Shown: positions 1 to 5,123 of the stretch, one piece after another | How the letters are laid out: each line of letters opens with the position of its first letter | Position numbering within the stretch: position 1 is the stretch's first letter | Assembly (NCBI GenBank): GCA_030604975.1 | Contig: JAUVUV010000198.1 | Coordinates: 1-5,123 of the forward strand | Reading direction: 5' to 3' | Source of the DNA: Candidatus Glassiibacteriota bacterium | Lineage (GTDB): Bacteria; Gemmatimonadota; Glassbacteria; GWA2-58-10 | Length of the DNA: 5,123 nucleotides | Translations under genes and position numbers: made by a program | Notes under the pieces: model-generated | The model's input: only the letters and a program-made list of their open reading frames with translations | The model's database searches: none | What the model was told of the DNA's origin: nothing

Positions 1-630
1 GCGGACAGTTTCAGCAGTACCGATCCTGCTGCCTGTGGGCTCCATTTCCAGGTGATCCTGGATCAGCACGCCGTTGTGCAGCACAGTCACGGTGGCTTTC
101 TTGACTAGCTTGCCGGCGCTGTCCAGTTTCGGGGCGCGGAAGATGATGTCGTAGATCTGCCAGATTCCAGGCGGCCGCGAGGCATTGACCAGGGGAGGCT
201 TAATCTTGTAAACCGCTCCGCACATTCCGTCGATATAGGTTTCGTTGATATAGGAATCCAGAATCTGAACCTCGTAGTTCCCCTGGAAATAAACTCCGCT
301 GTTGCCGCGGTCCTGATCCTCGCCCCTGGCCGGAGCGGGAGTGCGGAATTCAAGGTGAAGCTGGATATCGCCGAACTCCCTCTTGGTCTTGATCCCGCCT
401 TTGGCCACTGTCATCGCTCCATCCGACACTATCCAGCTTGCAGGGCTGCCGTCGGTGTGAACCCACTCGGACAGGTCCTTGCCGTGGAAAAGCACCACAG
501 CGTCCGAGGGAACCTCACCCGGCAGGGCACTGACCACCTTGGGCTGGGCTTCCTCGGCACAGAAGTGTGATGACACGGCCATGGTTAAAACCAATGCAAT
601 TAAAAAACCCTTTGTAACAGTTTTACGCAT
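1..630 (-). CDS. DUF1080 / 3-keto-disaccharide hydrolase domain protein, 3' end cut by window edge
   Basis: The reading frame is open from the ATG at 630 to the left edge, giving 210 residues with no stop. Residues 1-25 look like a signal peptide (basic MRKTVTKG, then a hydrophobic stretch ending SHFCA). From about residue 44 the sequence follows the DUF1080 pattern (PF06439, concanavalin-like beta-sandwich): VVLFHGKDLSEW at 46-57, a GNSGVYFQGNYEVQILDSY stretch at 109-127, GAVYKIKPPLVNASRPPG at 138-155, then WQIYDIIFRAP and VLHNGVLIQDH. The usual last motif of the family (a GP-x-x-LQDHG-type segment) is not reached, so I infer about 30-40 residues are missing. Some members of this family hydrolyse 3-keto-glycosides; the substrate here cannot be read from sequence. 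The start is supported by GGAGG at 636-640, 5 nt before the ATG. It lies 110 bp downstream of the amidohydrolase gene on the same strand and probably has its own promoter. The domain call is firm and the precise function is not. Confidence 0.9.
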   Translation of the reverse strand, partial: MRKTVTKGFLIALVLTMAVSSHFCAEEAQPKVVSALPGEVPSDAVVLFHGKDLSEWVHTDGSPASWIVSDGAMTVAKGGIKTKREFGDIQLHLEFRTPAPARGEDQDRGNSGVYFQGNYEVQILDSYINETYIDGMCGAVYKIKPPLVNASRPPGIWQIYDIIFRAPKLDSAGKLVKKATVTVLHNGVLIQDHLEMEPTGSRIGTAETVR

Positions 631-684
631 TGAAACCTCCGGAAAATTGTGAATGAATCGTTCAAGCGCCTTTCAGGAGAAAAC

Positions 685-714
685 ATAATATCGAGCCGAA
701 AAAAATAATAGCAA
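685..714 (-). promoter_or_regulatory. Putative sigma70-type promoter for the DUF1080 gene
   Basis: Read on the minus strand, TTGCTA (714-709, 4 of 6 matches to TTGACA) is followed after 18 nt by TATTAT (690-685, 5 of 6 matches to TATAAT). Transcription would start near 678, giving a leader of about 48 nt that carries the GGAGG site. The surrounding 110-bp gap is AT-rich and has no convincing GC-rich terminator, so read-through from the amidohydrolase gene is also possible. The boxes are a visual match only, and the host's sigma factor preference is unknown. Confidence 0.4.
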
Positions 715-740
715 TATTAGATAAAGGTAATCCAGTTCCT

Positions 741-2342
741 TTAAAGATTTTTCCGCTTTGCCCGGAGAGCCCTTCCGGGTCGGTGGTCTGTGAGATGTCC
801 ATCCTCGAAAGTCACCTCGCCGTTCAGGATCACGGTCTCGATCCCCTCCGGGTACTGGTGGGGATCGCCAAATGTCGCCCTGTCAATAACTCTGTCCGGG
901 TCGAAAATTACCAGGTCGGCAAAGGAGCCGGGACGGATCACTCCCCGGTCGAGAAGTCCGGCGCGCTGGGCCGGCAGGGAGGTCATTTTGCGCACGGCCT
1001 CCTCAAGAGTGAGAATCTTGCGCTTGCGCACGTACTCGCCTAATATCCTGGGGAACGTGCCGTAGCTCCGGGGATGCGGGACCCCCTCGCCGAACGGCAG
1101 AACTGTGCCGTCTGAGGCATGCATGGTGCACTGATGGCGCATGATCCGCTCGACATCCTCCTCGTTCAGGCAGTGGTAGATACACGAGACTTCGCCTTTT
1201 CGCAGAAGTTCGAAAATCAGTTCCGCAGCATGGGTCAGTGTCGGCTCTAAGCTGCGCTCTTCAAGTATCTGGCGCAGGTTCTTTCCCTCCAGGGACGGAT
1301 CGAACTTGCAGGAGGCGATAGCAACGTTTATCGGGTCGTCGCCCCCGCGGTCGTATTCCAGAGCGTAAATGACTTTCTCGGCTATTTTAGCCCGAAGTTC
1401 GGGATTATCCAGCCGCGCCAGCAGGCTGTCCCTCCCTCCGGCAAGGCACCAGGGCGGGAATAACACTGCCAGGCCGGTGCTGGTGGCGGTGTAGGGGTAC
1501 TGGTCGCAGGTAATATCCAGTCCGCGAGCGCGTGCCTGCTCCAGCATTTTCAGAGTCTCGGTACTTTTTCCCCACATCAGCTTGCCGACCGCCTTGTGGT
1601 GGGTCAGGTTGACCGGGATACCTGCTTCCTCAGCGATCCGGATCGCCTCCTGCACAGACTCCAATAGCCCTGGTCCTTCCTCGCGCAAATGCGAGGTATA
1701 AAACCCTCCATAGGAAGCGGCTACTTTAGACAGCTCGATTATCTCCTCTGTGCTGGAGTACGCACCTGGCACGTACTTCAGTCCGGTTGAAATCCCGATA
1801 GCTCCCTGCTCCATCGCTCTGGCGACAAGTTTTTTCATCGTCTCGAGCTCCGCCTCGGTTGGAGCGCGGTCGGCCAATCCCATCACTTCTTTTCGCACTG
1901 AGCCCTGGCCCACAGTGAATGCCGCATTGACTGCGAGCGGTAGTGTATCGAGATCCGCCAGGAAGGTTCCCATATCTACCGCACTTCCACCGTCCGGGCC
2001 GCCGATCAGCGTGGTTACTCCCTGCCTGAGGAAATTTTCCGCATCCGGGTTATTGAAAAGCCCTCTATCGCAGTGGTTGTGAAAATCGATAAAGCCCGGA
2101 GCGACAACCATGTCGCCGGCATCGATCGTGCGCCTGGCCGCTGTCTCGAGCCTCGGCCCCACAGCCTGTATCCTGTCTCCGGCCACGGCGACACTGCCCC
2201 GATACCAGGGGTTCCCGGTTCCGTCCACAATTCGGGCATTGGTGATCAGAATATCAACCGCAGGCCTACTGTCGGGACCGGTGCAGAATACAGTAAAAGA
2301 CAAGGCTATCAGCAATATCAGTTTTTTAATGAAAAAACTCAT
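741..2342 (-). CDS. Exported D-aminoacylase-like (N-acyl-D-amino-acid deacylase family) amidohydrolase
   Basis: This 533-residue protein matches the D-aminoacylase branch of the amidohydrolase superfamily, metal-dependent TIM-barrel enzymes flanked by a small beta domain. Residues 1-20 form an export signal (FFIKKLILLIALSFTVFC); C20 could suggest a lipoprotein, but the preceding TVF is not a normal lipobox. The family start ILITNARIVDGTG is at 31-43. Likely metal ligands are H88 and H90 (FIDFHNHCD), H218 (YTSHLREEG), H248 (NLTHHK) and D411 (MHASDG). The cysteine that bridges the metals in characterised D-aminoacylases appears replaced by D117 (GGPDGGS). The C-terminal SFADLVIFDPDRV and VILNGEV motifs are typical. 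Length fits the family (about 480-550). The ATG at 2342 is preceded by AGGAGG (2355-2350) with 7 nt spacing. The family hydrolyses N-acyl-D-amino acids, but relatives vary widely in substrate, so the exact amide is unknown. It diverges from csp and lies 110 bp upstream of the DUF1080 gene. Confidence 0.92.
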   Translation of the reverse strand: MSFFIKKLILLIALSFTVFCTGPDSRPAVDILITNARIVDGTGNPWYRGSVAVAGDRIQAVGPRLETAARRTIDAGDMVVAPGFIDFHNHCDRGLFNNPDAENFLRQGVTTLIGGPDGGSAVDMGTFLADLDTLPLAVNAAFTVGQGSVRKEVMGLADRAPTEAELETMKKLVARAMEQGAIGISTGLKYVPGAYSSTEEIIELSKVAASYGGFYTSHLREEGPGLLESVQEAIRIAEEAGIPVNLTHHKAVGKLMWGKSTETLKMLEQARARGLDITCDQYPYTATSTGLAVLFPPWCLAGGRDSLLARLDNPELRAKIAEKVIYALEYDRGGDDPINVAIASCKFDPSLEGKNLRQILEERSLEPTLTHAAELIFELLRKGEVSCIYHCLNEEDVERIMRHQCTMHASDGTVLPFGEGVPHPRSYGTFPRILGEYVRKRKILTLEEAVRKMTSLPAQRAGLLDRGVIRPGSFADLVIFDPDRVIDRATFGDPHQYPEGIETVILNGEVTFEDGHLTDHRPGRALRAKRKNL

Positions 2343-2461
2343 CAGCAGGCCTCCTGGGAATAAATCAGAGTTTTTGATAATGTTCTTGATAAATTAATCC
2401 CGACCTTGCGGGCAAACAAAGAAAATCTAATAATGACTCCGCCTCTTGGCAGAAATTTTTA
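2343..2461 (-). other. Leader-side intergenic DNA upstream of the amidohydrolase
   Basis: This AT-rich stretch lies upstream of the amidohydrolase start. Apart from the AGGAGG site, it holds two copies of TTGATAA (2374-2380 and 2386-2392) with a 12-nt period, and a short GC hairpin, CCCG (2399-2402) with CGGG (2409-2412). No pair of -35 and -10 boxes stands out on the minus strand. The repeat could be an operator or simply AT-rich coincidence. No small gene is visible. Confidence 0.25.
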
Positions 2462-2517
2462 TTGCAATTTCAAAATGAATATGTTATTTACATAATTCTT
2501 CTGCAGCAGCCTCTTGG
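2441..2517 (+). repeat. Perfect 9-bp direct repeat flanking the csp promoter
   Basis: GCCTCTTGG occurs at 2441-2449 and again at 2509-2517, one copy on each side of the candidate csp promoter, 68 bp apart. In both places the TCTT sits between GCC and GG, so each can form the tip of a hairpin with the same four-base loop. The first copy allows a 3-bp stem (GCC with GGC); the second is the tip of a 9-bp stem. A shared protein or RNA contact site is an inference. Confidence 0.45.
2462..2496 (+). promoter_or_regulatory. Candidate csp promoter
   Basis: Two overlapping arrangements, each with a 17-nt spacer, can be read. TTGCAA (2462-2467) pairs with TATTTA (2485-2490), and TTTCAA (2468-2473) pairs with CATAAT (2491-2496). 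CATAAT matches TATAAT at 5 of 6 positions, while TTGCAA is the better -35 box. Use of CATAAT would place the start near 2503, which is exactly the first base of the leader hairpin. The region is strongly AT-rich, as expected of a promoter. This is a visual match only. Confidence 0.4.
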
Positions 2518-2606
2518 TTGTTGCTCTGTTTGTAGGTGGCTGCCCTGGCACCCAGAGTGCAGTGTAGCTGGTTTTTTCATTTTTTCATGTTAAGGAGTAC
2601 TGCAGT
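2503..2606 (+). promoter_or_regulatory. Structured 5' leader of the csp mRNA
   Basis: About 104 nt separate the inferred transcription start from the csp ATG. Hairpin 1 has a 9-bp stem, GCAGCAGCC (2503-2511) with GGTTGTTGC (2516-2524), and a TCTT loop. Two of its pairs are G-U, so it folds fully only in the plus-strand RNA. Hairpin 2 pairs CTGC (2540-2543) with GCAG (2559-2562) and, inside that, CTGG (2545-2548) with CCAG (2552-2555) around a CAC loop. A T-rich run holding two TTTTTTCAT units (2572-2588) and the AAGGAG site (2592-2597) follow. Long structured leaders are well known for cold-inducible csp genes such as E. coli cspA, where they control mRNA stability and translation with temperature. 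That this leader does the same is inferred. Confidence 0.5.
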
Positions 2607-2813
2607 ATGCCAAGGGGAAGAGTAAAGTGGTTCAATGGGGCCAAGGGTTTCGGTTTTATTGAACAGGAAGAAGGGGCGGATGTATTCGTCCATTTTTCCG
2701 AAATCCAGGTGGAGGGATTCAAGACACTCCACGAAAACCAGGAAGTCGAATTCGATATTGTGGAAGGGCCGAAAGGATTGCAGTCCCAGAATGTAAGACC
2801 GGTACAGGAATGA
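2607..2813 (+). CDS. CspA-family cold-shock domain protein
   Basis: This 68-residue protein is a single complete cold-shock domain, an OB-fold beta barrel that binds single-stranded RNA and DNA and acts as a cytoplasmic RNA chaperone. It opens with the typical RGRVKWFNGAKGFGFIEQ. RNP1 is KGFGFI at residues 13-18 and RNP2 is VFVHF at 26-30, with the nucleic-acid-stacking aromatics W8, F15, F17, F27, H29 and F30 all present. The end GPKGLQSQNVRPV is also standard, and the length is normal for the family (65-75). The ATG at 2607 follows AAGGAG (2592-2597) with 9 nt spacing. It is the only plus-strand gene here, with its own leader and terminator, so it is a separate unit with no evident functional link to the catabolic genes. 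Whether it is cold-induced or constitutive cannot be read from the protein; the long leader favours regulation after transcription. Confidence 0.97.
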   Translation: MPRGRVKWFNGAKGFGFIEQEEGADVFVHFSEIQVEGFKTLHENQEVEFDIVEGPKGLQSQNVRPVQE

Positions 2814-2838
2814 GAGGATTTACAGAGCGTGGAATAGA

Positions 2839-2876
2839 CCCCCGGCGAGTTAAACTTGCCGGGGGTTATTATTTGC
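2839..2876 (+). terminator. Intrinsic terminator of csp, between convergent genes
   Basis: CCCCCGGCGAGT (2839-2850) pairs with ACTTGCCGGGGG (2854-2865), a 12-bp stem closed by a 3-nt TAA loop, followed by TTATTATTT. It begins 25 nt after the csp stop codon. The single G-U pair (2847 with 2857) becomes a C-A mismatch on the other strand, and the minus-strand tail (TCTATTCC) is poor in T. The element therefore fits csp best, but its strong GC core may also stop transcripts from the lyase gene, which ends at 2887. Confidence 0.88.
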
Positions 2877-2886
2877 AGCCGTGGAA

Positions 2887-5073
2887 TCATTGGCTGGCCT
2901 GTTTGAGTCTGATCAGGTATTTCAATACGTCGAGAATGTTAATTTTCCCATCCCCGTTCATGTCTGCACAAAGCAGTTCCAACTCCGAGGGTTCCTGTAG
3001 GCCAATGGCACACAGGATGATAGCTTTCAGGTCGGCGAAATCAAGGATGCTGTCATTGTTCACATCTCCTGGCAGGGAACACCCGGTAACCTCCATATCA
3101 AACCCGACCTCGTTTTTCAAGAATGTGAGTTCGTAGTTGCCCAGTGCGAGCTTTACATCAGTCTCACCCACCTCGGCCGTGGCCTGGGCCACAGAGCTTA
3201 CTGTCGAGTCTGTTGCGCTGAGCACGTGCAGGAAAAATTCCTCGGTTCTGGGCGTTACAGGCGAAATCTCGATACGGCACTCCGGTGCAGGGCCTGTATC
3301 TCTATTGGGCGGATAGCTCCGTCCGCCGTAGCTGTAAAGCTCATCGCCTGTGTCCAGGATCGCCCAGTGGCGCTCAGGCAAGACTGTCTGGACGAAAAGC
3401 CTGCCTTTGCCGTTTGTTATCACCCAGTTCGGCTGTGCTCCGGTGGGAGTTTTCGCCGCCTGCAGCAGCCAGGTTTTCTTCTGTGTGGACTTCTTGGATT
3501 TCACGCGGTCGAAAATCACGAAAGTCCCTGGTCTGATGAAAACGATCTGACGGGTGAAATATTCGAGCTTGGTCGATTTATAGGAGCGCGAGCAGTCGCC
3601 GGCCAGATAGAGGTAGCTGCCGTGATCTTCCACTGCGAGCATATCGGCAATATCATAAAGATCGCGATCACGTTCCCAGGCCTTCGGGTCTTCCACCGAG
3701 CCGTTGTGGTGGGGCCAGTCGTGATGCTGGCCGCCGTCGTTGCCGGTGACAGTTCCGGCCCGGATTTCCGGCCAGCTCTCGCCGGAATCATAAACCAGTA
3801 CCGTGTTATGGGCGATTGTTCGCAGGTGGTAGTTGACATCGTGGACTGTGCCGAATGAGTCATAATGCCCGCCGTCGCCAGCGAGCTCCTCGCGCTTGTA
3901 TATCAGGAAATGGCCGTTATCCAGGTGCTGGTGCGAGGTAAAGCGGTCGCCGCACTTGAAAAAGAAATAGGTGGCATCCTCATCCCAGGAGCTTCTGGCA
4001 TATACATAACCCGGCCCCGGGCTGTAATGCGAGAGCTTGAACGGTTTCAGATCCCCCTTGGTCACAGTTGTGTCGTGCCAGAGCAGGTCCTTGTAGGCGT
4101 AAACGCCAACGCTTGCGCGGGGCGTGGTTTCGTTGAAAGCGTGTACCATCTGGTGAGCGGGATCCTCGCGGTAGCGGCTTGCCAGGATCCGGCGGACACA
4201 GAGGGTTTTGTCCCGGTCTCCACCGAATACCCGCCCTCCTCCGTCACCCATCGGAATCGGGCGGCGCGAACCATACTCGCTGATGCCCGGGTAGGCCTCG
4301 AACATGCCGGCAATCGCCCGGTTTCTCCAGAAATTCGGCGCCATTTCGTAAAGATCCCATCCCTCGCAGAATCGCGCAGCCTCGCAGAAAAACACCCACT
4401 CGTATGACCAGTAGTTGATATAGTATCCTTCCGCCCAGCCGCCGCCGTTACCGGCCATTTCAAGCGCCGGTGCAGCGCGGGTGCGGTAGTCCTCTTCCAG
4501 GGTTGCGAGAATCTCGGGCGCGCGCTCGTTCTCGTACCAGGTGGCGTATGCCGCAAGGCCGATTCCCCAGTACTTGTAACCGTACCAGCCGTTATGAAAA
4601 GGAGAGATTTCCGAGCTGACATTGCCGTCCACCGTGGCATTGAAATAGGTGTGGAAAGCGCTGCGCTGCTCCTCTGTCCAGTAGGGATAGCACAGATCGT
4701 AAACTATTGCGCAGCGCGCAAGGTCGTGGCCGAAAGTTTCGTGTCCAACGATGATCGGGCCGTTGACATATTCCATGGCCATCTCAACGGCCTGCTTTCC
4801 GAGCAGCGAATCCTCCTCGATTGCGCAGACCAGGGCCATCGAGATCATTTTCTCGTGGTCGCCGGTTTCCTGGTTGCGTGCCACATTCACGGTGCGGGCA
4901 TAAACTTCGGGCCGCTCCACAGCCAACTGTTTCAACCTCTCGGCAGATCCCAGCAGACGGGGGTGTTCAGTGGGGACGGGATGTCTTTCAAAGCCCGACG
5001 CAGTGGATATGAAGATTGTCAATAAGAGCAGAAATGCAGTCGTAAGATTTAAGACAGAAGATAAATTAGGCAT
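2887..5073 (-). CDS. Secreted heparinase II/III-like polysaccharide lyase with C-terminal dockerin-type domain
   Basis: This 728-residue protein has a signal peptide at 1-27 (hydrophobic TTAFLLLLTIFIS, likely cut after ASG). Residues about 35-350 form the alpha/alpha-toroid part, with PTEHPRLL at 34-41, AIVYDLCYPYWTEEQR at 122-137, HNGWYGYKYWG at 160-170 and GGWAEGYYINYW at 211-222. The heparinase II/III-like beta-sandwich (PF07940) follows: SHQHLDNGHFLIYKREELAG at 380-399, AHNTVLVYDSGE at 421-432, and RPGTFVIFDRV at 514-524. By analogy with family lyases, the catalytic and metal-site candidates are H160, Y217 or Y218, H381, H383 and H422. Such enzymes cleave uronate-containing polysaccharides by beta-elimination; the substrate and PL family cannot be chosen from sequence. 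Residues 669-724 carry two dockerin-type calcium loops (D670, N672, D674, D681 and D704, N706, D708, D715), suggesting attachment to a cohesin or a cell-surface partner. The ATG at 5073 follows AAGGAG (5089-5084) with 10 nt spacing; only 50 bp of upstream DNA is visible and no promoter is clear. Confidence 0.92.
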   Translation of the reverse strand: MPNLSSVLNLTTAFLLLLTIFISTASGFERHPVPTEHPRLLGSAERLKQLAVERPEVYARTVNVARNQETGDHEKMISMALVCAIEEDSLLGKQAVEMAMEYVNGPIIVGHETFGHDLARCAIVYDLCYPYWTEEQRSAFHTYFNATVDGNVSSEISPFHNGWYGYKYWGIGLAAYATWYENERAPEILATLEEDYRTRAAPALEMAGNGGGWAEGYYINYWSYEWVFFCEAARFCEGWDLYEMAPNFWRNRAIAGMFEAYPGISEYGSRRPIPMGDGGGRVFGGDRDKTLCVRRILASRYREDPAHQMVHAFNETTPRASVGVYAYKDLLWHDTTVTKGDLKPFKLSHYSPGPGYVYARSSWDEDATYFFFKCGDRFTSHQHLDNGHFLIYKREELAGDGGHYDSFGTVHDVNYHLRTIAHNTVLVYDSGESWPEIRAGTVTGNDGGQHHDWPHHNGSVEDPKAWERDRDLYDIADMLAVEDHGSYLYLAGDCSRSYKSTKLEYFTRQIVFIRPGTFVIFDRVKSKKSTQKKTWLLQAAKTPTGAQPNWVITNGKGRLFVQTVLPERHWAILDTGDELYSYGGRSYPPNRDTGPAPECRIEISPVTPRTEEFFLHVLSATDSTVSSVAQATAEVGETDVKLALGNYELTFLKNEVGFDMEVTGCSLPGDVNNDSILDFADLKAIILCAIGLQEPSELELLCADMNGDGKINILDVLKYLIRLKQASQ
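2902..3069 (-). other. Dockerin type I-like domain at the C terminus of the lyase
   Basis: Residues 669-724 of the lyase hold two EF-hand-like loops with helices, GDVNNDSILDFADLKAII and DMNGDGKINILDVLKYLI. In both, positions 1, 3, 5 and 12 are D, N, D and D, as in dockerin calcium loops. The linker between the loops contains C688 and C702, and C664 lies just before the first loop, so a disulfide is possible. Classical dockerins dock onto cohesins; in non-cellulosomal bacteria such modules often have unknown partners. Confidence 0.85.
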
Positions 5074-5123
5074 GCTTCGCAGGCTCCTTGCAAAATAGCT
5101 CAGGGTGGTGGCTAACTGTTTAA

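Noticed and set aside
105..353. 82-codon minus-strand open frame inside the DUF1080 gene
   Set aside because: It is in another frame of the same strand as the convincing DUF1080 frame, is rich in Arg, Ser and Thr with no recognisable motif, and has no ribosome binding site of note.
699..719. Hairpin plus T7 on the minus strand after the amidohydrolase (TAATA, TTGC loop, TATTA)
   Set aside because: The stem is 5 bp of A-T pairs only, too weak for an intrinsic terminator, and it overlaps the putative -35 region of the DUF1080 promoter.
2374..2392. Two TTGATAA copies as an operator for the amidohydrolase
   Set aside because: They are short, AT-rich and not tied to a recognisable promoter, so I noted them in the intergenic entry but do not claim a binding site.
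2585..2890. 101-codon minus-strand open frame over the csp gene
   Set aside because: It is the antisense shadow of csp, spans the csp terminator, and lacks family features.
3226..3858. 210-codon plus-strand open frame antisense to the lyase
   Set aside because: It lies wholly opposite a well-supported gene, shows no domain pattern, and has no supporting ribosome binding site or promoter. The same holds for the 180-codon frame at 3865-4407 and the 143-codon frame at 4594-5025.
1..5123. CRISPR arrays, tRNA or rRNA genes, insertion sequences, att sites
   Set aside because: I saw no regularly spaced repeats, cloverleaf-like stretches, transposase-like proteins or paired terminal repeats anywhere in the window.

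Overview
The window holds three exported or envelope-directed catabolic genes on the minus strand and one small cold-shock gene on the plus strand. Read along the minus strand they are: a heparinase II/III-like polysaccharide lyase with a C-terminal dockerin-type domain (5073 to 2887), a D-aminoacylase-like amidohydrolase with an N-terminal export signal (2342 to 741), and a DUF1080 / 3-keto-disaccharide hydrolase-type protein that runs off the left edge (630 to 1). Between the first two lies a CspA-family gene (2607 to 2813, plus strand), convergent with the lyase and divergent from the amidohydrolase.

Organism: clearly bacterial, with strong AGGAGG-type ribosome binding sites, moderately GC-rich genes and AT-rich intergenic DNA. 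DUF1080 proteins, exported amidohydrolases and dockerin-tailed lyases together are typical of polysaccharide-degrading environmental bacteria, for example in the FCB and PVC superphyla or related uncultured phyla. There is no rRNA or other marker gene, so this placement is a low-confidence inference.

Layout: 1-630 DUF1080 gene; 631-740 intergenic with a plausible sigma70-like promoter for it; 741-2342 amidohydrolase; 2343-2606 divergent intergenic region with a candidate csp promoter, a 9-bp direct repeat on either side of that promoter, and a structured leader of about 104 nt; 2607-2813 csp; 2839-2876 a strong intrinsic terminator between the convergent csp and lyase genes; 2887-5073 lyase; 5074-5123 only the lyase ribosome binding site is recognisable.

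How the genes may work together: the lyase would cut a uronate-containing polysaccharide outside the cell, the DUF1080 protein could act on a (keto)glycoside, and the amidohydrolase could remove N-acyl groups from D-amino acids or similar amides. That would suit scavenging of complex glycan or cell-wall material, but no transporter, sensor or regulator is in view and the shared substrate is inferred. The three genes do not form one tight operon: the csp gene and its terminator separate the first two, and the DUF1080 gene probably has its own promoter. The most notable signals are the csp leader structure, the Cys-to-Asp change at the expected metal-bridging position of the amidohydrolase, and the dockerin on the lyase. 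I see no clear evidence of a wholly new system.
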